From positions 2,785 through 7,944 of the forward strand of contig NZIX01000012.1 of assembly GCA_002691785.1 (NCBI GenBank): 5,160 nucleotides of DNA. Reading direction: 5' to 3'. The DNA comes from Fidelibacterota bacterium. Its GTDB lineage: Bacteria; Fidelibacterota; Marinisomatia; Marinisomatales; UBA1611. The position numbers and the translations under genes were made by a program. Each line of letters opens with the position of its first letter. Within the stretch, counting starts at the first letter, position 1. Below, piece by piece: positions 1 to 5,160 of the stretch. The notes beneath the pieces are model-generated. The model ran no database searches. It saw nothing but the letters and a program-made list of their open reading frames with translations, and was not told the origin of the DNA.

Positions 1-1548
1 ATGGGAGATTCTCTAACATGGTTTGGAACTGGGCAGGGTCTATCTCTTCACAATAATACTACAAATAAAACCTATAGCCACAAAACCATGCTTAGTTCTG
101 ATACTCTAGTAAATCAACAAACAACAGATTTATTACCTTATGGAGGTATTCCTGCAATAGCAGTTCAAGGCGATACCATGGCGGTTTCTTTTTCTGGTGA
201 TAATGGAGATATACAAGTAGGGTATGGTTTGGCAGTAACATTTAATGGGCAAGATCAGACGGGGATTGATTGGACATACTACAGACAACCGCTTGACCTT
301 AGCGGAGAGGGCGATTCATTAGAAACTTTTGGGAATGTAGGTAGATTTAGTCGATTAGCTGTTACTGTACCTGAGGCAAACGTAACATATGATGCAGATA
401 TTCATTATTTTGTTGATAATTTAGGTAATTCTAGTAAATATTTATGGATTACAAGTTGGGCTGGAGGCTTAAGACGAATTGATCTTGATGCAGACTTTCC
501 AGTTTGGCAACTTATTCCATTACCTATGGATAATCAAGATAGCTTAGATTTATGTAATGGTTGGGATAATTCACAGGAGCCACCTTACTTTCCAAATTAC
601 TACTTAAATCCAAGAGACCCAGCAGATGGAGGCAATCATAATCACAAAGCATTCTCAGTTTTAGCTTATGATAAAACTGTCTGGGTTGGAACAGCTAATG
701 GAATAAATAAAGGACGTATAATCCGAGAACAAATTGCAGGAGAAGCTTTTGATTGCATTCAGTGGGAGCATTTTTCTTTCCCAAATAATAATCTTTCTGG
801 AAATTTTGTTGTTGGTTTAGCTCGGCAAATTGATTCAGATAATATTACTACTATATGGGCAGCTACACTTCCCGCAGATAAAGAAGGAGAAAGCAGAGGT
901 CTTAGTTATACCCGAGATGGAGGTTTAAGTTGGAATACTGCATTAATTGATCAGCGCATATATAATATAACTACAAAAAATGATATTGTTTTAGCAGCAT
1001 CCGAATCTGGTTTGTGGAGGTCAAATGATGGGGTTAATTGGGCTAAATATAGCCCAGCAATAGATAATTCTTATTTGACTCAAAAACAATTATTAACAGA
1101 TGTTGTATATACCTCGAATATTGATGATAGGTCTGATACTTTAGGTTTATGGGTTGGTACCTCAGATGGAGTCGCTTTTTCTAAAGATTTGACTGGTTCT
1201 GATTGGAATATATACCAAGCTAATTATGATTCGTCCGAGTTTTATGCTTACCCAAACCCTTTTTCTCCTAGAGTTCATAATCAATTAGGAGATGATGGTT
1301 TTATAAGATTTCATACAGGAAATATCACAAGTCAAAACTTGTTTATGGATATTTATAATTTCTCAATGGAAAAAGTATATCAAGAAAAATTTAATTTGAA
1401 TACTTTTCGTGGAGCAATAAAATGGAATGGTCGAGATGATAATGGTAGTTTAGTAGCAAATGGAGTTTACTTTGCACGGTTGAATTTTTCAAATAGTGCT
1501 AGTGGTAAAACAAAAGACTTTTGGGATAAATTTATAGTCGTTAAGTAA
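1..1548 (+). CDS. Secreted beta-propeller protein with T9SS/FlgD-like C-terminal sorting domain (5' partial)
   Basis: The visible 515 residues are probably the C-terminal part of a larger exported protein. Propeller-type blades recur: WFGTGQGL (7-14), LWITSWAGGL (148-157), WVGTANGI (228-235), VLAASESGLW (330-339) and LWVGTSDGV (383-391). These resemble two-component-regulator propeller (Reg_prop) repeats. Two Asp-box/BNR-like turns, TRDGGLSW (304-311) and SNDGVNW (341-347), suggest a sortilin/BNR-like fold. From Y417 the sequence switches to a T9SS type A / FlgD-Ig-like domain. By family knowledge such tails direct secretion through the outer membrane and surface attachment, so the product is probably extracellular. 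Its ligand or activity cannot be read from the sequence. The ATG at base 1 is unlikely to be the true start: no signal peptide follows and it falls inside a blade-like motif. The stop overlaps the next start by one base. Only two cysteines are visible (C185, C252). The domain class is well supported; the biological role is unknown. Confidence 0.9.
   Translation: MGDSLTWFGTGQGLSLHNNTTNKTYSHKTMLSSDTLVNQQTTDLLPYGGIPAIAVQGDTMAVSFSGDNGDIQVGYGLAVTFNGQDQTGIDWTYYRQPLDLSGEGDSLETFGNVGRFSRLAVTVPEANVTYDADIHYFVDNLGNSSKYLWITSWAGGLRRIDLDADFPVWQLIPLPMDNQDSLDLCNGWDNSQEPPYFPNYYLNPRDPADGGNHNHKAFSVLAYDKTVWVGTANGINKGRIIREQIAGEAFDCIQWEHFSFPNNNLSGNFVVGLARQIDSDNITTIWAATLPADKEGESRGLSYTRDGGLSWNTALIDQRIYNITTKNDIVLAASESGLWRSNDGVNWAKYSPAIDNSYLTQKQLLTDVVYTSNIDDRSDTLGLWVGTSDGVAFSKDLTGSDWNIYQANYDSSEFYAYPNPFSPRVHNQLGDDGFIRFHTGNITSQNLFMDIYNFSMEKVYQEKFNLNTFRGAIKWNGRDDNGSLVANGVYFARLNFSNSASGKTKDFWDKFIVVK
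1249..1545 (+). other. T9SS type A / FlgD-like C-terminal sorting domain
   Basis: This segment encodes residues 417-515 of the propeller protein. It opens with YPNPFSP (417-423), the usual entry motif of Por-secretion/FlgD-Ig-like C-terminal domains. It continues with a beta-rich stretch (MDIYNFSMEKVYQ), then WNGRDDNG (475-482), NGVYFARL (487-494) and the terminal strand KFIVVK. In Bacteroidota such domains are recognised by the T9SS and usually cleaved by the PorU sortase. Whether this organism uses the canonical machinery cannot be decided from this window. Confidence 0.9.
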
Positions 1549-1550
1549 TG
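1546..1550 (+). promoter_or_regulatory. TAATG stop/start overlap (translational coupling site)
   Basis: The stop TAA of the propeller gene and the ATG of the PorV/PorQ gene share one A. No purine-rich ribosome-binding sequence is seen in the preceding 15 bases, so translation of the barrel probably depends on ribosomes finishing the cargo gene. Confidence 0.6.
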
Positions 1551-1598
1551 AAGCAAACTTTTATTCATTTATTTTTCCTTTTAGCTGTTCTTAAAGGT
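1548..1598 (+). other. Signal peptide of the PorV/PorQ family protein
   Basis: Residues 1-17 have one early Lys, a hydrophobic core (FFLLAVL) and small residues before Q18. This looks like a Sec/SPI signal. The exact cleavage site is approximate. There is no lipobox cysteine, so it is not a lipoprotein. Confidence 0.75.
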
Positions 1599-2477
1599 CA
1601 AGACTGGGCAGGTCAGTCTGGGGGGTTTTTGAGAATGGGTATGACAGCAAGATCTATAGCGATGGGGGGAGGTTTTACTGCTGAATTAGATAATAGCTTT
1701 GTCACGTTTCATAATCCAGCATGGGCTGCATTTTTGATAAGAAAGCATGTAGGCAGTTCATATACAAACTTAAGTCTTGATAGAAGGTTAGCCGCAACCA
1801 GTATAAGTATGTCTTTACCACCTACAGCAGGTGTGGGTATTTCATGGGTAAGTGCTGGTGTAACAGATATTCAAGGTAGAACAAGCGCTGGAGAAAAATC
1901 CTCAATTATGCAAACCAGTGAAAATACTATAATGATTTCATTTGCTCAAAGAATTCAACCATGGTTTTCGGTTGGAGCTAATTTTAAAATATTAAAATAT
2001 GATTTACCCATAACAAATTCAGATCAGGTTTCAGGATCAGGTATTGGATTTGACTTAGGTTTTTTAATTAAGTCGGGTGAATACATGACATTTGGGTTTG
2101 TAGTACAAGATTTTACTTCAAGTTATCAATGGGATACTAATGCGATTTTTACTCAAGGTGGACCCTACAAAGATGATTTTCCAACTATTTATAGGCTGGG
2201 TTCTCGTTTTAATAATAAGGGATTAAAAATCATTGGGGATATCGGATTTATAACTGATCATAGTAATTACGTGAGTATCTTACCTAGGGTTGGTGTTGAA
2301 TATGGACTTTTGGATAAATATTACTTTCGTGGTGGCTATGGGAATGCGAGACTTGCATTTGGAGTGGGTTATGGATACAGTTTATTTAAAGACAATGATT
2401 CAAGTATAGATTATTCATTTTCTTTAGATGGTGCAGTTCAAACGGGTCATACTATTTCATATGCATTTAACTTTTAA
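1548..2477 (+). CDS. PorV/PorQ family outer-membrane beta-barrel protein
   Basis: This 309-residue protein is predicted to sit in the outer membrane. A short hydrophobic signal peptide covers about residues 1-17 (MKQTFIHLFFLLAVLKG), with cleavage likely near Q18. The mature N terminus has the PorV/PorQ hallmark FLRMGMTARSIAMGGGF (27-43), followed by NPA (56-58). Alternating amphipathic strands rich in Gly and aromatics follow. The last 23 residues (IDYSFSLDG, then GHTISYAFNF) match the typical family ending and finish in Phe, as expected of a BamA-dependent barrel. PorV is known as the T9SS shuttle that carries sorting-domain cargo to the attachment complex. Many FCB genomes carry several paralogs of unproven function, so no specific symbol is assigned. 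The start is the A of TAATG shared with the upstream stop. No Shine-Dalgarno sequence precedes it, so re-initiation after the cargo gene is likely. Confidence 0.93.
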   Translation: MKQTFIHLFFLLAVLKGQDWAGQSGGFLRMGMTARSIAMGGGFTAELDNSFVTFHNPAWAAFLIRKHVGSSYTNLSLDRRLAATSISMSLPPTAGVGISWVSAGVTDIQGRTSAGEKSSIMQTSENTIMISFAQRIQPWFSVGANFKILKYDLPITNSDQVSGSGIGFDLGFLIKSGEYMTFGFVVQDFTSSYQWDTNAIFTQGGPYKDDFPTIYRLGSRFNNKGLKIIGDIGFITDHSNYVSILPRVGVEYGLLDKYYFRGGYGNARLAFGVGYGYSLFKDNDSSIDYSFSLDGAVQTGHTISYAFNF

Positions 2478-3333
2478 AATATATTTTCTCTTAAGTCTGT
2501 CTTTGTATGGTATAGGGACTCAGTTTTTAGTTACACCCTATAATGCAAATGAGTTAAGTGTTGGGTCTCACCCAACATATTTAGCACTTGTAAATTTAAA
2601 TCCGGCACTTTACTCACAAGAAAAAAAGAATTCTTCTTTAATGGTTAATAGAGGAAGCTGGGTTGGTGATGTTTCTCTGTCTTCTTTAGGTTATATACAA
2701 AAAGTTAATGATAAAACTTTCTATTTTGGCGCTCGTTATTCTGCATTGTCAGATTTAGAATTTAGAGGAGAAAAACCAGAAGATGAGCCACTGGGGTATT
2801 TTACATCCCATGGTTTGTCTTTTAAATCAGGTATTTCATTAAATAGAAATAATAAAGCATATGGTTTCTCAATCTCATATGTTTCTATGGGCATATACAC
2901 AGAATCTTCCTCTGGAATAGGTTTAGGTTTTGGTTATTTAGCTAAGTTAAAAAAAGGTGTAAACTTGGGTATTTCTATACAAAATATAGGAAAAATGTCA
3001 GTACTTGATAATGAAGCTCCACAACTTCCACTAAGGGTTTTAATAGGCTCATCCAAGTTATTTAACCTTTTAATGTTTAGTAGTACAGTTTATACATCAG
3101 CTGAATTAAATAGTTTAAATAGCAAAATAAACTATAAATATAACCTCGGGAATAAATTAACTTGGAAACAGATAGATATTTTATCAGGTTTTTCTATATC
3201 TGAAAGAGTTAACTATGTTTCCTTAGGTTTAAATCTAAAATTAAAGAAGTATGAAATTTCCTACGGGATAAATATTAATTCTCAAAGCCTAGGTGAGCCT
3301 CAGATTTTATCTTTGAAATTCCAGCTACCATGA
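2461..3333 (+). CDS. Divergent PorV/PorQ-like outer-membrane beta-barrel protein
   Basis: Starting at the ATG at 2461 the protein has 290 residues. MHLTFKIYFLLSLSLYGIG then forms a convincing signal peptide. The in-frame ATG at 2428 would add 11 residues (MVQFKRVILFH) ahead of it and deepen the overlap with the upstream gene from 17 to 50 bases, so 2461 is preferred. PorV/PorQ-like traits are NPA at 47-49, a mid-protein LGISIQNIG (169-177), LPLRVLIGSS (189-198), and an ending of the LG..qILSL type, which mirrors the LG..H.iSL ending of the family. Amphipathic beta-strands run throughout and there are no internal transmembrane helices. Unlike the upstream barrel it lacks the MGGGF-type motif and ends in FQLP rather than a terminal Phe. 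It probably acts in the outer membrane beside the preceding PorV/PorQ protein. The family link is inferred from motifs and position; a more generic barrel (UPF0164/FadL-like) remains possible. The stop overlaps the next start as ATGA. Confidence 0.85.
   Translation: MHLTFKIYFLLSLSLYGIGTQFLVTPYNANELSVGSHPTYLALVNLNPALYSQEKKNSSLMVNRGSWVGDVSLSSLGYIQKVNDKTFYFGARYSALSDLEFRGEKPEDEPLGYFTSHGLSFKSGISLNRNNKAYGFSISYVSMGIYTESSSGIGLGFGYLAKLKKGVNLGISIQNIGKMSVLDNEAPQLPLRVLIGSSKLFNLLMFSSTVYTSAELNSLNSKINYKYNLGNKLTWKQIDILSGFSISERVNYVSLGLNLKLKKYEISYGININSQSLGEPQILSLKFQLP
3330..3333 (+). promoter_or_regulatory. ATGA stop/start overlap (translational coupling site)
   Basis: The deacetylase ATG overlaps the TGA of the second barrel gene by four bases. 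This is a classical coupling arrangement. The preceding bases (ccagctacc) hold no Shine-Dalgarno motif. Confidence 0.6.
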
Positions 3334-4190
3334 AAGACTTTAAAACACCAATTATTTATCTTTTAATTTTAATTATCATGATGTTGTTGGTTGTTTTAAA
3401 AAGAGTTGATGATAGAAATTCGGAACTTGAAAACATTATAAAATTCAATAAGGAAAATAAAGAAAAAGCTCCAATACCTTTGCCGCTACCGGTTAAAAAA
3501 ACGCCTAAAAAAGTAACCAAAGCTATTGAAGGTATTATAGGAATTATTATTGATGATTTTGGCTATAGAAATGATGAGATTTCTGATGGATTTTTAAAGT
3601 TAGATGCAAGTATGACCTATGCTGTTATTCCAGGTCATACATACAGCAGTCTATTTGGTAAAAAAGCAGTAGAAGCTGGTTTTGAAGTCATTGTTCATAT
3701 GCCCCTCGAGAACACAGGAAAAACGTTTGGTGAAGAAGATTTTGTTTTATTGACTTCTATGGAAGATAAAATAATTCAGAGGAGGGTTGAAAAAGCATTA
3801 GATCAAATCCCAACGGCGATTGGCATGAATAACCATCAAGGATCTAAAGCCTCTGCAAATAGAAAGGTAGTTCAAAATATTGCTAAAGTTATTAAAAGTC
3901 GAAATTTATTTTTTATAGATAGTAGAACAACTTCTGAAACTATAATTGAAAGTACGATGGACTCTATGGGGGTCTCTACTGCCAGAAGAAATGTTTTCTT
4001 AGATAATGATGATGATGAAGAGAAAATTAAAGCTCAGCTTATGGAATTGGCTCAAAAATCGAGCGAATTAGGGTTTGCAATTGGTATAGGTCATGTAAAG
4101 GCAAAGACTCTTTCAGTTTTAAAAAAATATATCCCTGAACTTAAAGAAAAAGGTTTCAGGTTTGAATTTGTGTCAAAAATGTTACACTAA
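3330..4190 (+). CDS. Divergent polysaccharide deacetylase family protein (YibQ/DUF610 type), membrane-anchored
   Basis: This 286-residue protein has an N-terminal hydrophobic segment (about residues 7-23), a charged linker, a Pro/Lys-rich stretch (47-64) and a complete divergent polysaccharide deacetylase domain (about 68-286, PF04748 type). Family motifs in order are IIIDDFGY (72-79, paired Asp75/Asp76), AVIPG (98-102), HMPLE (123-127), GMNNHQGS (165-172), FFIDSRTT (194-201), FLDND (223-227) and AIGIGH (250-255). D75/D76, H123, H169, D197 and H255 are the likely metal or active-site residues. The domain sits outside the inner membrane, presumably facing the periplasm and tethered by a helix that lacks an obvious cleavage site. 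In proteobacteria the family (YibQ) is often encoded beside the murein-hydrolase regulator EnvC. Its substrate is not firmly established, so deacetylation of a cell-wall or envelope glycan is only inferred. The start is the ATG of the ATGA overlap, without a Shine-Dalgarno sequence. Confidence 0.93.
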   Translation: MKDFKTPIIYLLILIIMMLLVVLKRVDDRNSELENIIKFNKENKEKAPIPLPLPVKKTPKKVTKAIEGIIGIIIDDFGYRNDEISDGFLKLDASMTYAVIPGHTYSSLFGKKAVEAGFEVIVHMPLENTGKTFGEEDFVLLTSMEDKIIQRRVEKALDQIPTAIGMNNHQGSKASANRKVVQNIAKVIKSRNLFFIDSRTTSETIIESTMDSMGVSTARRNVFLDNDDDEEKIKAQLMELAQKSSELGFAIGIGHVKAKTLSVLKKYIPELKEKGFRFEFVSKMLH

Positions 4191-4195
4191 TTAAG

Positions 4196-5160
4196 ATGGC
4201 AATACTCTGCAGAGTTACCAGAGGTGAGTTAACAGAAAGTATACACGTGGCATTTGCTGTCGCTGTTGATGAGTCAGGCAATTTAGTATACTCAACGGGA
4301 GATCCAAATTATTTAACCTGTATTAGATCATGTTTAAAGCCATTTCAAGCTGCAGCAATAATTAAATCAGGGGCAGTTGATAATTTTACAAGTGAAGAGT
4401 TGGCCCTTATGTGTTCTTCACACCAGGGTGAGGAATTTCATATAAAACTAGCGAACTCTATGCTAGATAAATTAGGTTTTAATGATACAGATTATGAATG
4501 TGGAATTCATTACCCATTTAATGAAAAAATTTCAAGAGCTTTAGTTCGAAGTAATAAAAAACTGACATCATTGTATAATAATTGCAGTGGTAAGCATGCA
4601 GGAATGTTGGCTTTATCTAAATATTTATCAGTTGATAAAAAGGGGTATATTGATAAAAATCACCCAGTTCAAAAGTATATATTAAAATATATAAAAACTT
4701 TAAATGTTGCCGAGAGTTTGCCTATTGAAATAGATGGGTGCTCGGTGCCTACTCCATTCATGACATTAGAAAGCATCGCTAAATTGTATCAACTGCTTGC
4801 AAGTTCCAAAGAAAAGGAACTCGGTAAGGTTTTTGATATAATGTGTGAATTTCCAAAAGTTATCGGAGGTACAAATAACTTTGATTCAATGTTTATAGAT
4901 GCTTTACGAGGTCGAGGTATAACTAAAATTGGAGGAGAGTCTGTTCGAGGAATTGCATTAAGGAAAAAAAATGGTGGATCTATAGGAGTGGCTATAAAAA
5001 TTTTGGATGGAAATACACGAGCGATGCCTGCTGCAACGATTAATCTATTGAAACATTTAAATTTATTAAAATCATCTGAATTAACTAAACTAGATCAATT
5101 TAAATTTAAGACCTTAAAAAATCATAATGGATATAATGTGGGTAAAATTGAAACAATTAT
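4196..5160 (+). CDS. L-asparaginase, Rhizobium etli thermolabile type (Asparaginase_II, PF06089); 3' partial
   Basis: The frame is open for 321 complete codons and runs off the right edge. Family members are about 330-360 residues, so only a short tail is missing. The enzyme hydrolyses L-asparagine to aspartate and ammonia in the cytosol; no signal peptide is present. It belongs to the R. etli-type family, unrelated to E. coli AnsA/AnsB. Landmarks are VTRGELTESIH (7-17), RSCLKPFQ (44-51, the S45-x-x-K48 tandem), CSSHQGEE (73-80, S75 being the likely second catalytic Ser), NNCSGKHAGML (128-138), DGCSVPTP (180-187), and K244 in TKIGGES with DGNTRAMPA further on. By analogy with the R. etli ReAV structure, C130, K133 and C182 would coordinate zinc, and S45/K48 with S75/K244 would form the two Ser-Lys pairs. 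The usual GAEG after the second Lys reads GGES here. The ATG lies 5 bases after the deacetylase stop with no Shine-Dalgarno sequence, so the gene is probably cotranscribed. Its right-hand end is unseen. Confidence 0.94.
   Translation, partial: MAILCRVTRGELTESIHVAFAVAVDESGNLVYSTGDPNYLTCIRSCLKPFQAAAIIKSGAVDNFTSEELALMCSSHQGEEFHIKLANSMLDKLGFNDTDYECGIHYPFNEKISRALVRSNKKLTSLYNNCSGKHAGMLALSKYLSVDKKGYIDKNHPVQKYILKYIKTLNVAESLPIEIDGCSVPTPFMTLESIAKLYQLLASSKEKELGKVFDIMCEFPKVIGGTNNFDSMFIDALRGRGITKIGGESVRGIALRKKNGGSIGVAIKILDGNTRAMPAATINLLKHLNLLKSSELTKLDQFKFKTLKNHNGYNVGKIETI

Noticed and set aside
2428..2460. Alternative start ATG at 2428 for the second barrel protein, adding MVQFKRVILFH
   Set aside because: The added residues precede a complete signal peptide starting at the ATG at 2461, no ribosome-binding motif favours 2428, and the overlap with the upstream gene would grow to 50 bases.
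4002..4025. Acidic run (DNDDDEE) in the deacetylase as a possible calcium-binding or low-complexity insertion
   Set aside because: It follows the FLDND motif, where family members commonly have Asp-rich sequence, and no insertion is needed to explain it.
4181..4200. Possible terminator between the deacetylase and asparaginase genes
   Set aside because: No GC-rich stem or following T-run is present; the gap is only five bases.
4204..4215. Perfect 12-base palindrome (actctgcagagt) at the beginning of the asparaginase gene
   Set aside because: It lies within codons 3-7, and about one such palindrome is expected by chance in a window of this size. No second copy was noticed, so an operator is not supported.
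1..5160. CRISPR arrays, tRNA/rRNA genes, insertion sequences or a minus-strand gene
   Set aside because: The whole window is occupied by five convincing + strand genes. No direct repeat array, terminal inverted repeats, cloverleaf or credible antisense reading frame was seen by eye.

Overview
The window is AT-rich (roughly two-thirds A+T by eye) and fully coding on the + strand. Five genes lie end to end with no spacer longer than 5 bases. The mix points to a Gram-negative bacterium of the Fibrobacteres-Chlorobi-Bacteroidetes (FCB) superphylum: a large extracellular protein with a type IX secretion (T9SS) / FlgD-like C-terminal domain, two PorV/PorQ-type outer-membrane barrels, and no recognisable Shine-Dalgarno sequence at any visible start. 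The style resembles marine Marinimicrobia (SAR406) or a relative. That placement is an inference from protein character, not from a marker gene.

Layout: (1) 1-1548, the 3' part of a gene for a secreted beta-propeller protein ending in a T9SS type A / FlgD-like sorting domain. (2) 1548-2477, a PorV/PorQ family outer-membrane protein with a clear signal peptide. (3) 2461-3333, a second, more divergent barrel protein that keeps PorV/PorQ hallmarks. (4) 3330-4190, a membrane-anchored divergent polysaccharide deacetylase (YibQ / DUF610 family). (5) 4196-5160, a thermolabile-type (Rhizobium etli type) L-asparaginase that runs off the right edge a few residues before its expected end.

The junctions are TAATG (1-base overlap), a 17-base overlap, ATGA (4-base overlap) and a 5-base gap. 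This is typical of one polycistronic message with translational coupling. The first three products form a plausible unit: an exported propeller carrying a sorting tail, followed by two barrels of the family that in T9SS organisms receives sorting domains at the outer membrane. The deacetylase fits the envelope theme. The asparaginase is a cytosolic metabolic enzyme whose link to the others is not evident.

No RNA gene, mobile element, CRISPR array, terminator or convincing promoter was found. The promoter must lie left of the window. I see no clearly novel system. The most notable point is the co-linear cargo plus two different PorV/PorQ-like barrels.
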